Below, one piece after another: positions 44,257-53,303 of a DNA stretch of 64,000 nt. Position 1 is the stretch's first letter. Every line of letters starts with the position of its first letter. A model generated the notes under the pieces. It saw nothing but the letters and a program-made list of their open reading frames with translations. It did no database searches and was not told the DNA's origin. A program made the translations under genes and the position numbers. Origin of the DNA: Neptunomonas japonica JAMM 1380 (lineage in GTDB: Bacteria > Pseudomonadota > Gammaproteobacteria > Pseudomonadales > Balneatricaceae); NCBI RefSeq assembly GCF_016592555.1, contig NZ_AP014546.1, forward strand, positions 1,994,501 through 2,058,500. The letters are read 5' to 3'.

Positions 44257-45810
44257 TTATAACACCGCTGTACGATTTCTTCCTTCATGTTTTGCGATAT
44301 AGAGCGCATCAACGGCACGGCCAATGAACTCTTCAATCGTCTCATCACGTACATACTGTGTTACGCCCAAGCTACAAAAAACTTCATGCTCAAAACAAAA
44401 GTTATTGTCTGCAACGGATTTACGTAACTTAGCAGCAATGAGTTCAGCTGTTTGAAGGTTTGTCTCAGGCAAAATAATCACAAATTCTTCACCTCCCCAA
44501 CGACCAACAATGTCTGTACGACGCGTCTGCTGTTGCAATAGTTGAGCAAGCTCTTTCAATACGTTATCGCCGGTGTTAAGGCCATGGGTATCATTGATTG
44601 TTTTAAAGTTATCTATATCAATAAAAATACAAGATAATGTCCACTGATAGCGTGCCGACAAATTAATGTACTCAGCCAAGCTGTCTGCTAGCTTACGGCG
44701 GTTATAAAGACCTGTAAGCTGGTCTTGTTCTGCAATAACAATTAACTGAGTATTTCGAACGGTAGTGACTCTGTTCTTGTAAAGCAAAAAGCAGATGAGT
44801 AAAACCATAGCTATGACGATTAGCCAAAGAAATAAAAGGTCCGAAGAGCGACTCAGTGATTTATTTCCTTTATAGATAAAATTGGATATATCGTAATCAG
44901 CATTCAAATGCCCACTGATAAGATAGATGTTTGCCATCTCTTTAAAGCGGTTTTGATCAATATTTCCAAAAGGGCTACTCAAGTAAGCTAGTTTTTTAAG
45001 CTCTTCGCCTTCATAGATCAGTGCTTCTAGAGTACGACCTTGCGTATTATACTTTTCAAAAATAATTTTTGATGTTTCTTCAATATTATCAAAAGCATAA
45101 AGCCAACCTTTAATAGAAGATCTAAAGAATTTATCTGTCAGTAAAGGTTTTTCTTGAACCGTTTTGCTGTGAGTGAAGAGTATGTCGCTATACATATCAA
45201 AACCATAATCTGCAGGGTGGATTACAGAATATGGGAGGTTTTTCGTTATCATCTGATAAGGCTCATTAGAAATATAAGCACCCATAACGTCAGTCTTGCC
45301 GTTTATCAGATCTGAAATATCAAATGAGTGAGTTTGCTGAATGTAGTCATTAGGTGTCAGTCCCGCTCTCATTAACATTGCTTGAACTTCGACAACATCC
45401 AACGCGTCATTTGTCAGCATAAGATGCTTGTTTTTGAGCTCTTCAGGTTTGTTGATATCCCCGCGAGTCAATAACATAAGTGGGGATTTTTGAAAGGTAG
45501 CAAAGAGGGCGGTTAAGGGAGCGCCATTACCTTTATTAACAATAATTGACGATCTGCCTACAGCAAACATAATATCATCGTTAACAATCGAATTTACTGT
45601 GTCAATCCCTTGTTGGTACTCATGAATGTCAACGTTGAGGTTTTCTTGAGCATAAAAGCCTTTTTCTTTGGCAATGTAATAACCAGCAAACTGGAATTGG
45701 TGCTTCCACAATAATTGTAGCGATACCTTTTGTTGTTTGTGTGCTGAATAGCTATTGATAGACAATAGTAAAAGAGTAATTAATATCCCACAACAAGATG
45801 AACGCTTCAC
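44257..45810 (-). CDS. NMT1/THI5-like periplasmic sensor fused to a GGDEF diguanylate cyclase
   Basis: This 517-residue protein has a signal-type N-terminus (MKRSSCCGILITLLLLSI), a periplasmic NMT1/THI5-like binding domain (about 28-310; LQLLWKHQFQFAGYYIAKEK, GFYAQENLNV), one membrane helix (LLFLWLIVIAMVLLICFLLY, about 325-345) and a cytoplasmic GGDEF domain with active GGEEF (GRWGGEEFVII) and an RxxD inhibitory site. It should convert binding of a small ligand, perhaps a pyrimidine or amine-like compound, into cyclic di-GMP production. The ligand is unknown. It is convergent with glnS. Confidence 0.9.
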   Translation of the reverse strand: MKRSSCCGILITLLLLSINSYSAHKQQKVSLQLLWKHQFQFAGYYIAKEKGFYAQENLNVDIHEYQQGIDTVNSIVNDDIMFAVGRSSIIVNKGNGAPLTALFATFQKSPLMLLTRGDINKPEELKNKHLMLTNDALDVVEVQAMLMRAGLTPNDYIQQTHSFDISDLINGKTDVMGAYISNEPYQMITKNLPYSVIHPADYGFDMYSDILFTHSKTVQEKPLLTDKFFRSSIKGWLYAFDNIEETSKIIFEKYNTQGRTLEALIYEGEELKKLAYLSSPFGNIDQNRFKEMANIYLISGHLNADYDISNFIYKGNKSLSRSSDLLFLWLIVIAMVLLICFLLYKNRVTTVRNTQLIVIAEQDQLTGLYNRRKLADSLAEYINLSARYQWTLSCIFIDIDNFKTINDTHGLNTGDNVLKELAQLLQQQTRRTDIVGRWGGEEFVIILPETNLQTAELIAAKLRKSVADNNFCFEHEVFCSLGVTQYVRDETIEEFIGRAVDALYIAKHEGRNRTAVL

Positions 45811-45966
45811 TTATATTCCTTATAGTAAACGTATAGGTAGTATTAAACTTGAGTGTTCGCTCAATATCTATCTTTTATGCATAAAAAAATATTTCCTATA
45901 GGATCTGTCATTTAATAAGTACAAAAAGTAGCTGTGTGACTTATCAGAGTTTACTCATTTAATATG

Positions 45967-47217
45967 CTAAGGAGTTGACTGAGTACCTATCTGTTGCCAA
46001 GCTTGGTGTAGGGTGTGTTGGGCTACATCAAGTGGTAAGGCAATTAAGTGCTGATCTTTCATGATTTTTATTAGTTCTAATTCCTCTAATTTTTCCAGAG
46101 CGTCAGTAATATCAAAGTCGACTTTTTGTTCCCATTTTTCTGAAAGCCAGCGCTCTATTTTATGATCAAGTTCTTGGCGGCTGAGTGGGACATCTGTCTG
46201 AAGTAAGAAGTAGTAAGCAAGAAATGCTTCTTTACACTCTTCCTCTTCCGCTGCGTCGATCAATCGATGAAAAACACCTGCGTTGTTATCTAGATTTTTA
46301 AAATATAAGTGTTGTGTTAGCGTTTGAATGAATCGTAATTTACGATTTTTAAAATTATTAAATTGTTTCCATAAGTAGCTACCTACAGCGCCAAATCCTG
46401 CAAAAATTACAATGATAGCTGCTTGGTCTAACTCCACGGGTTGGCTTTTAAGACCTAACCAAAAACCAAACAATGAAGCCAATAAAAGCAGTGATGCACC
46501 TAGCTTTGTTGTCAGCACAATACCGCCACTAATTACGGCAGGTATACCTATAAGAAGCTTGTCAACAAGACGCATTTTTATTTCAGTATTTGGAAACAGC
46601 ATTTCCAAGTCTGCTTTAGGCACATTTTTAAACAGCTTTAGAACCATTCCTCCAGGCTGAAGATTAAACTCTTGTTGTCTTTTTAAATCAATATGCTCGT
46701 TAAAACGTATATAAATGGCGACTCTCTCATAGTTAACAAAACGCACTTTTGTTTTTCTTAATCCGAAAAATGAAGTGACAGTTTCTTCGGCTTCCCTTTC
46801 TCCCCGGGCAAACAGCAAAACCTCGTCAAAGTCTGAAAAATCAACGTGTAAACGCACCTTCACTAGAGAGTCATGACATAGCGCTTGCTTTAATGTTTGT
46901 TCAGTGATTTTTTCATAGTTGGCTTTATCCAATAAAGACTCTAACTGCTTGATAAAAGCAGGGTCGTCGTGATGCATGGTCGTCGGGAGGTCAACTTTGA
47001 TGGTATCTGAATCAGGATTAATTTTAGAAAAACTATCTTTTAATAATTCCAGTCGTGTCTGAAAGGAGATGTGAAATAGCTTTTCTATCATAGAAGCCAT
47101 CTGCCGAAATTTTTGGCGCTGCTCTTGATCTAAATCGCCTGTAGACAAGCACATTTCGATAACGTCAGCTTTTCTAAATGGAATAAAACGTAATGGATCA
47201 ATAGCGTGTTTTTGCAT
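45967..47217 (-). CDS. TMEM143/DUF3754-type membrane protein
   Basis: This 416-residue protein has a soluble N-terminal half with the DUF3754-like stretch DEVLLFARGEREAEETVTSF, the VLKLFKNVPKADLEMLFPNT segment and KLLIGIPAVISGGI. Two membrane helices follow (about 222-252 and 264-285), then a C-terminal soluble domain (LIKIMKDQHLIALPLDVAQ) that looks like a winged-helix fold. Eukaryotic homologues are mitochondrial, but the function is unknown. It is transcribed alone and is divergent from phaC. Confidence 0.72.
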   Translation of the reverse strand: MQKHAIDPLRFIPFRKADVIEMCLSTGDLDQEQRQKFRQMASMIEKLFHISFQTRLELLKDSFSKINPDSDTIKVDLPTTMHHDDPAFIKQLESLLDKANYEKITEQTLKQALCHDSLVKVRLHVDFSDFDEVLLFARGEREAEETVTSFFGLRKTKVRFVNYERVAIYIRFNEHIDLKRQQEFNLQPGGMVLKLFKNVPKADLEMLFPNTEIKMRLVDKLLIGIPAVISGGIVLTTKLGASLLLLASLFGFWLGLKSQPVELDQAAIIVIFAGFGAVGSYLWKQFNNFKNRKLRFIQTLTQHLYFKNLDNNAGVFHRLIDAAEEEECKEAFLAYYFLLQTDVPLSRQELDHKIERWLSEKWEQKVDFDITDALEKLEELELIKIMKDQHLIALPLDVAQHTLHQAWQQIGTQSTP

Positions 47218-47440
47218 AGGGAAAAATTAAATCTCAGCGCCAAAAATGCGCAATTCTAACAGCTGTGCAAGCAAAGCATAAGTTACCTAAATAAAATTTC
47301 TGCTCTTCTCCAAAAGTCTCCCAATAAATATAACGGGCTATCGCTAAAGGAGTGATACGCATCAAGTATGCGGAGCCTAGTTAGGATGATAATAGTATTA
47401 GCCAATAGAAATGTTCTGTTGATATCAGGAGATCGATTAA

Positions 47441-49207
47441 ATGACAGACAAAAAGTTAACAACGAACAGAGTGCCTAACTTATCCAAGCAAGATGTTGAA
47501 ACAGGGTATTTTTCTGTCACAGCTCTGGATAATGTTTTTAAAGCAAATATGGCAAAACTCACAGGTGGTATTTCACCAGCAGGGTTGCTTAGTCTTTATT
47601 TTACGTGGGTTTCTCATTTAGCTTTATCTCCAGGTAAACAAGCGAGTTTAGCGGAGAAAATGTGCCGTAAAGCTTTTAGACTGTCTAAGTCGAGTCCTAG
47701 CATGATGCAAAAAGACAGTTTGCCGTGTATTGACCCGCTACCACAAGATAAACGTTTTTCCGATCCTAGTTGGCAGCAATGGCCATACAATTATATTTAT
47801 CAAAACTTTCTATTAACACAGCAATGGTGGCATAACGCTACAACCGATATTGATGGGTTATCTAAAGCGGATGAACGGAGTATTTCATTTATCGCAAGAC
47901 AGATGCTAGATAGATACTCCCCAAGTAATATTCCCTTATTAAACCCTGAAGTGATTCAAAAAACGAAAAATGAAGGCGGTGCAAACTTAATCAGCGGCTT
48001 TAAAAACTATCTTGAAGATATGGACAGGCACCTTGCTGGTGAGCTACCCGCTGGCGCTAGTCATTACGTACCTGGTGAAAGCGTCGCTATCACTGAGGGT
48101 AAAGTTGTATTTAGAAACCACTTAATAGAGCTAATCCAATATACCCCAGTTACAGATAAGGTTTACCCTGAGCCTATACTTTTTGTCCCCGCGTGGATTA
48201 TGAAGTATTACATTCTTGATCTCTCTGCTCACAATTCGATGGTGAAATATCTTGTTGAAAATGGGCATACTGTTTTTATGATTTCATGGCTCAACCCTAC
48301 AACACAAGACCGTGATCTTGATATGGAAAGTTACAGAGAAGAGGGGGTTATGGCAGCAATTGATGAAGTGAGTACGATTTTTCCCCAGCAGAAAATTCAC
48401 GCGGCCGGTTACTGTTTAGGTGGTACATTGCTATCAATTGCTGCAGCTACAATGGCAAGAGAAGGAGATAACCGTCTAAAATCAATGACTCATTTTGCAA
48501 CACAAGTAGATTTTAGTGAAGCAGGTGAACTCATGATATTTACTAATGAAAGCGAGGTATCCTATTTAGAAAAAATGATGTGGGATCAAGGTGTTTTAGA
48601 TGGATCACAAATGGCTGGTGCATTTCAGATTTTACACTCTAATGACTTAATTTGGTCTCGTATGGTGCATCACTACCTCTTAGGTGAACCCGAGTCGATG
48701 AATGATTTGATGGCTTGGAATACTGATCTGACACGAATGCCCTATAAAATGCACTCTCAATATTTACGTAAGCTATTTCTTAATAATGAATTAGCATCCG
48801 GTCAATACTTGGTTAAAAATAAACCAATAGCTATTCGCGATATTCATGTACCTATTTTCTCAGTAGGTACAGAGAAAGACCATGTGGCTCCATGGCGCTC
48901 TGTTTATAAACTGCATTTACAATCTGACAGTGAGGCTGTCACATTTGTATTAACCAGTGGCGGCCATAATGCAGGGATTGTCAGTGAGCCAGGCCACAAG
49001 CACCGGCACTATAGAATTTCAACCGAATATGATAGTGACTGTTATACCGATCCTGATAGTTGGATGGTAGAAAACGAAATCCGCGAAGGCTCTTGGTGGC
49101 CGCAGTGGAAAGAATGGTTAAAAGAACATTCAGGGGAGCTAGTGAAGGTTCAGCCTATAGGAAAGTCTATTTGTGATGCGCCAGGGGTATACATACATCA
49201 GAAATAA
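47441..49207 (+). CDS. phaC: Class I poly(3-hydroxyalkanoate) synthase PhaC
   Basis: This 588-residue polymerase has the lipase-like box AAGYCLGGTLLS with the nucleophilic cysteine C325, the catalytic aspartate region GTEKDHVAPWRSVY and the histidine in TSGGHNAGIVS. The N-terminal domain (KQASLAEKMCRKAFRLSK and SDPSWQQWPYNYIYQNFLLT) matches class I/II synthases. It polymerises 3-hydroxyacyl-CoA into storage granules. AGGAG 9 bases before the ATG supports the start. No phaA, phaB or phasin genes are adjacent. Confidence 0.95.
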   Translation: MTDKKLTTNRVPNLSKQDVETGYFSVTALDNVFKANMAKLTGGISPAGLLSLYFTWVSHLALSPGKQASLAEKMCRKAFRLSKSSPSMMQKDSLPCIDPLPQDKRFSDPSWQQWPYNYIYQNFLLTQQWWHNATTDIDGLSKADERSISFIARQMLDRYSPSNIPLLNPEVIQKTKNEGGANLISGFKNYLEDMDRHLAGELPAGASHYVPGESVAITEGKVVFRNHLIELIQYTPVTDKVYPEPILFVPAWIMKYYILDLSAHNSMVKYLVENGHTVFMISWLNPTTQDRDLDMESYREEGVMAAIDEVSTIFPQQKIHAAGYCLGGTLLSIAAATMAREGDNRLKSMTHFATQVDFSEAGELMIFTNESEVSYLEKMMWDQGVLDGSQMAGAFQILHSNDLIWSRMVHHYLLGEPESMNDLMAWNTDLTRMPYKMHSQYLRKLFLNNELASGQYLVKNKPIAIRDIHVPIFSVGTEKDHVAPWRSVYKLHLQSDSEAVTFVLTSGGHNAGIVSEPGHKHRHYRISTEYDSDCYTDPDSWMVENEIREGSWWPQWKEWLKEHSGELVKVQPIGKSICDAPGVYIHQK

Positions 49208-49226
49208 CTTAATAAATTAATCTTTA

Positions 49227-49260
49227 CGTTGAGCAGTCATCTATGGATAGCTGCTCAACG
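49227..49260. terminator. Inverted repeat between convergent phaC and GGDEF genes
   Basis: CGTTGAGCAG (49227-49236) pairs perfectly with CTGCTCAACG (49251-49260), with an inner CTAT/ATAG helix. It overlaps the stop codon of the GGDEF gene. The T-runs are poor, so this is a weak two-way terminator at best. Confidence 0.5.
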
Positions 49261-50556
49261 TTGGAATATTTCAGCGATACACACATTGTCTTTGCCTTGA
49301 GCCTTTGCTTGGAACATGGCGGCATCAGCACTTTTAACGAGTTCGGATATTGAGCAGCCGTGATTAGGGCAGCCACTAATACCCGCACTAGCCGTCATAA
49401 AAACTTCATTTTTATCATCGGTTAAAAACGGTATTTTAGATAGCTTTATTAAAAGCCGTTTTGTAAGTTCAAACGCGGTGTTTTGTGCCGTATCTGGAAA
49501 AAGTAGCAAAAACTCTTCCCCCCCCCAACGAAACAGCAGATCAGTTTTACGTATCAGCTTAGGCACAGTATTAGCAACATGCTGAATTGCCTTATCGCCG
49601 TTTTGATGGCCATATTTATCATTTATTGACTTGAAATTATCAATATCAAGCATGATAACTTGCATCGGTTGGCCTTGTTGCAGGCTAACGTTTAAATATT
49701 GACCGAATAATTCATAACCTGTTTTTCTATTATATAGGTCTGTTAAATCATCACGTTGAGAGCGGTGGAACAGCTTTTCCGTTAAAAGCTGGGATTGAGT
49801 TATATCTAACACTAAGCCGATCATTCTTAATGGTTGGTGATCGTTGTCGCGTTTTACTACAAGGCCACGATCATGAACCCAAATAAAGTCACCGTTACGA
49901 TTTTTTAAGCGATACTTTGCTTCGTAACGAGAGCTTTTAGAAAGGAGGTGCTCTTGAAGCATTTCGGTGACACGGCTGAAGTCATCTGGGTGTACAGCAG
50001 AGCTCCATGTTTCTAATGTAGGGTTACCTATTTCATGCGGGCCGTATCCCATCATGCGATACCACTGCGGGCTTAAAAACAATGAGTCATCCGATAAATC
50101 CCAGTCCCAGAGGCCATCACTAGCTTCATTTAGAGCAAAAGCTCGGATGGTGTCGTCATTATGAAAATCATCTTCATGCTGAGCACGTAATGTAATATCA
50201 CGAGCTATTGAAACAAAGTAAGGAACGTCATTATGAATGAAGTAATTTGTTCTAACCTCTACAGGGTAATCGCTACCATCTTTGCGTTTATGACGACCGA
50301 CAAAGATAAAGTTGCCGGCTTCTTTGATCGCTTCAGATATTTCAGCCCACTGGGATATGCCAATAACATCTTTATTCAGGGATAGAACGCTTTGATTTAA
50401 GAGTTCACTTCGTGTCATGCCTAAAGAATTCCAGCCTTGAGTATTGGCTTCTATGATATGTGAAGTGAAGGGGTCGATAATATAAATAGCATCACTGACA
50501 TGATCAAAGAGGCTATGAAAGAAAGGCATATCAATGACCGGTAAATCTGAAGGCAT
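49255..50556 (-). CDS. PAS-PAS-GGDEF diguanylate cyclase
   Basis: This 433-residue soluble protein has a first PAS (about 8-115; AIYIIDPFTSHIIEANTQGW), a second PAS with PAC motif (about 130-255; DGLWDWDLSDDSLFLSPQWY) and a C-terminal GGDEF domain with GGEEF in FRWGGEEFLLL plus an RKTD inhibitory site. It should synthesise cyclic di-GMP in response to cytoplasmic cues. It is monocistronic. Confidence 0.93.
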   Translation of the reverse strand: MPSDLPVIDMPFFHSLFDHVSDAIYIIDPFTSHIIEANTQGWNSLGMTRSELLNQSVLSLNKDVIGISQWAEISEAIKEAGNFIFVGRHKRKDGSDYPVEVRTNYFIHNDVPYFVSIARDITLRAQHEDDFHNDDTIRAFALNEASDGLWDWDLSDDSLFLSPQWYRMMGYGPHEIGNPTLETWSSAVHPDDFSRVTEMLQEHLLSKSSRYEAKYRLKNRNGDFIWVHDRGLVVKRDNDHQPLRMIGLVLDITQSQLLTEKLFHRSQRDDLTDLYNRKTGYELFGQYLNVSLQQGQPMQVIMLDIDNFKSINDKYGHQNGDKAIQHVANTVPKLIRKTDLLFRWGGEEFLLLFPDTAQNTAFELTKRLLIKLSKIPFLTDDKNEVFMTASAGISGCPNHGCSISELVKSADAAMFQAKAQGKDNVCIAEIFQR

Positions 50557-50782
50557 TTAGCTCACACTAATAATTATAATTGGTAGCTTCATTGTAGGTT
50601 AAAATCAAAATATTTCTAAATAACATACTAAAAATAAGTGATTAACTGAATGTGAACAGCGGTTAGACTAAAGTAGAAATTTGTTGCAGTGCACAATATA
50701 CCTATGTAAAATAGTCGGATAATGTGGTTCGGTAGTATTTCCGGATCTTTTAATTTCTGCATTGGCGCATGGAGGTATATTT

Positions 50783-50956
50783 ATGTACCCAAAAATACGC
50801 AACCCCGAAGACTGGCTAGAGCAACAGGAAGCTCTGCTTGATACCTACATAGAAAGAGTATTTGAATCACAAACTATCGATGAGTGGTTTAGTGCGTCAC
50901 ATTGGTATTTTGATGCGATAACAACGCAATTTTTGCCCCAAGCGATGTCGAAGTAA
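50783..50956 (+). CDS. 57-residue small hypothetical protein
   Basis: The ATG at 50783 has an excellent ribosome site (GGAGG, 8 bases upstream) and the gene ends before a clear terminator, so it is probably real. The product is acidic and aromatic-rich (DWLEQQEALLDTYIERVFES, then EWFSASHWYFDA), likely helical, with no cysteine or signal. I do not recognise the family. Confidence 0.65.
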   Translation: MYPKIRNPEDWLEQQEALLDTYIERVFESQTIDEWFSASHWYFDAITTQFLPQAMSK

Positions 50957-50969
50957 GCATTGCTGTAAA

Positions 50970-50998
50970 GACCTGCTAAGGCAGGTCGACTTTTTCCT
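50970..50998 (+). terminator. Rho-independent terminator of the small gene
   Basis: GACCTGC and GCAGGTC form a 7-bp stem with a TAAG loop; GACTTTTTCCTTTT follows. It lies 13 bases after the stop of the 57-residue gene. Confidence 0.85.
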
Positions 50999-51105
50999 TT
51001 TACATTCATTATTTTAGTTTTCCTGCTATATATTTCAAAATTACATTGCTAGCCTGCATTGGCCTAAGTTATTGTCTTTATTGCCGATACTTTGTAGGTC
51101 CACTT

Positions 51106-51183
51106 ATGAGCTATAAGTTACCAAATGATATTTTTATTCCTTTAGCATCAGATCTTCTAGATAAAAAAAACCAAAATATGAAG
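51106..51183 (+). pseudogene. Displaced N-terminal codons of the MocR-like gene
   Basis: An ATG at 51106 opens the sequence MSYKLPNDIFIPLASDLLDK, a typical MocR/PdxR beginning. After GAT and a run of eight A (51163-51170) this frame loses sense, while the frame one base back reads KPKYEALYDH straight into the DNA-binding domain. A ninth A would join them. The gene is therefore frameshifted here, or a base is missing from the sequence. Confidence 0.7.
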
Positions 51184-51185
51184 CG

Positions 51186-52613
51186 TTGTATGATCATATT
51201 AAGGAAGCAATATTTAGTGGGCGTCTTAAAACAAATGACAAGCTCCCTTCAACTCGCTATTTAAGTAAACTAGTAGGTATCTCACGTAACTCCGTATTAA
51301 CAGCGTATGAGTTACTCTTTTCAGAGGGGTTCATAGAAAGTCGAAAAGGTGCCGGGACCTTTATTGCAGATGTTGCAGATCTGAAACCCTTATTAGGTAA
51401 AGTTGCTACTACTGTTTTCACTCAGGAAAATATGCGAATTTCTGATTCAGGCAAACGAGTGAATGCAATTGAGGCGCCAACGCGCTTAGATGTTACAAAA
51501 CCAAGAGAGCAATTATTACTGCCCGCACAGCCTGCAATGGACTTGTTCCCTTATAAAGAATGGCAGGCTTGTGTGACCAAGAGCTTACGTGATGTATCAA
51601 CATACTCTGAGCAACCTGCAATGGGTGTTGGTTTATTGCGAGAGCAGATAAAAGAGTTTCTCCTACTCACTCGGGGCGTACGCTGTGATGTAGGTGAGGT
51701 GATGATTACCTCGGGCTCCCAGCAGGCATTATCGATAGCATTAAGTTTATTAGTTAATAGTGGCGACTCTGTTTTACTAGAGGAAATAGGTTTCAAAGGT
51801 ATTGATGGTGCACTATCTAGCTTGGGGGCATTGCAAACTACATTGCCTATTGATGAGCAGGGGGTTTGTTTCAATAAAGATGACGATATATGCCAGCAGG
51901 CAAAAACATTAATCTTAACCCCTTCGCGCAGCTTCCCTTTAGGGCACACTCTGTCGCTACAGCGTCGTTTAGCCATTCTTGAGTGGGCTTATGAGACTCA
52001 AGGATGGATTATTGAAGATGATTATGACAGTGAGTTTATCTTTAGCGGTCATAGTATTGCCTCATTGCAAGGCTTAGATTCTGGTGGCAGAGTAATTTAT
52101 GCGGGGACTTTTAGCCGAACGATGTTCCCAGGTATTCGCCTAGGTTATATAGTATTACCCGCTATACTTGTCCCACTTTTTAATAAATATAAACGCTTTG
52201 TTGATGGAGGCCTATCAGCACAACAACAAGCTGCAATGGGGCTGTTCATGCAAAGCGGTGCTTATAGCCGGCATTTACGCCGAATGAGAAAGTTATATAA
52301 GTCTCGAAAAACAACACTTGATAACCTCGTAGAAAAAGAGATTCCGAGTCTATCGCTCATACCTAGTGATGGGGGAATGCACAGTGTTTATTCTTTTCAA
52401 GAAAATCAGAATGATATAGCTATTTGCCGTAAAGCAAATCAACAAGGCTTAGGTATTCGTGCATTATCATCTTACCAGCGCCCTCAGCAAGATAATAAAA
52501 ACAGCCGTACAGGTATTGTTTTAGGCTACGCAGGAGCAACAGAAGAGCAGATGCACAAAGGGGTGGCCCTGCTGCGTCAGATTATGGATGAGGAATCTAT
52601 AAAAAATTGCTGA
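51186..52613 (+). CDS. MocR/PdxR-type regulator (GntR HTH plus aminotransferase-like domain), 5' frameshifted
   Basis: This 475-residue open frame starts at TTG 51186 with no ribosome site; the true start is probably the ATG at 51106 in another frame. It has a GntR winged helix (LPSTRYLSKLVGISRNSVLT) and a class I aminotransferase-like domain (ITSGSQQALSIALSLLVNSG; LTPSRSFPLGHTLSLQRR; WIIEDDYDSEFIFSG). Where the PLP-binding lysine of GTFSK is expected, it reads GTFSRTMFPGIRLGY, with Arg at 52116-52118. It is probably the regulator of the LysE-type gene downstream. The frameshift may inactivate it, be corrected by slippage, or be a sequence error. Confidence 0.75.
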   Translation: MYDHIKEAIFSGRLKTNDKLPSTRYLSKLVGISRNSVLTAYELLFSEGFIESRKGAGTFIADVADLKPLLGKVATTVFTQENMRISDSGKRVNAIEAPTRLDVTKPREQLLLPAQPAMDLFPYKEWQACVTKSLRDVSTYSEQPAMGVGLLREQIKEFLLLTRGVRCDVGEVMITSGSQQALSIALSLLVNSGDSVLLEEIGFKGIDGALSSLGALQTTLPIDEQGVCFNKDDDICQQAKTLILTPSRSFPLGHTLSLQRRLAILEWAYETQGWIIEDDYDSEFIFSGHSIASLQGLDSGGRVIYAGTFSRTMFPGIRLGYIVLPAILVPLFNKYKRFVDGGLSAQQQAAMGLFMQSGAYSRHLRRMRKLYKSRKTTLDNLVEKEIPSLSLIPSDGGMHSVYSFQENQNDIAICRKANQQGLGIRALSSYQRPQQDNKNSRTGIVLGYAGATEEQMHKGVALLRQIMDEESIKNC

Positions 52614-52679
52614 CTATTCTGTTAGATATGTGTTTAATGATTTCTAATTTCAATTACCAAAAAGTATCAGGGTTGTTTC

Positions 52680-53303
52680 ATGTTAGAGCTTTCAATACTG
52701 GCCGTATTCGTGCCTACATTCTTCTTTGTATCAGCTACTCCAGGAATGTGTATGACGCTTTCAATGACGATGGGTATGACGATTGGTTTACGCCGAACAC
52801 TGTGGATGATGGCTGGTGAGCTAGTTGGTGTAGGACTCGTTGCATTTTTATCTGTAATTGGCGTCGCGGCTATCATGCTAAATTATCCCGAAGTTTTCGC
52901 TATATTTAAATATGTTGGTGGTGCCTATCTAGTCTTCTTAGGTGTGCAAATGTGGCAATCTAAGGGCAAAATGGCTGTTACATCTGAGAACTCAGTTTCA
53001 AGCACATTGAGCCGTAAAGCACTTGCGCTGCAAGGCTTTGTCACTGCAGTAGCTAACCCGAAAGGTTGGGCGTTTTTTATCTCTCTCTTACCACCATTTA
53101 TAAACTCTCAAGCACCGTTAGCGCCTCAATTAGCTGCATTGATTGTGATTATTCTGACAGTAGAGTTTATTTGCCTATTAGCTTATGCAAGCGGCGGGCG
53201 CACAATGCGCCGCTTCTTACAAAAGAACGGCAACATCAGTCTGATGAACCGCATTGCGGGGAGCCTAATGATGGGTGTCGGAATTTGGTTAGCTACGGGT
53301 TAG
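52680..53303 (+). CDS. LysE/RhtB-family amino-acid exporter
   Basis: This 207-residue inner-membrane protein has about six helices and the family pattern: FVSATPGMCMTLSMTMGMTI near the N-terminus, KYVGGAYLVFLGVQMW and GFVTAVANPKGWAFFISLLP. It should export an amino acid or related metabolite. It starts 66 bases after the MocR-type gene on the same strand; a MocR-LysE pair is a common regulator/exporter arrangement. Confidence 0.88.
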   Translation: MLELSILAVFVPTFFFVSATPGMCMTLSMTMGMTIGLRRTLWMMAGELVGVGLVAFLSVIGVAAIMLNYPEVFAIFKYVGGAYLVFLGVQMWQSKGKMAVTSENSVSSTLSRKALALQGFVTAVANPKGWAFFISLLPPFINSQAPLAPQLAALIVIILTVEFICLLAYASGGRTMRRFLQKNGNISLMNRIAGSLMMGVGIWLATG

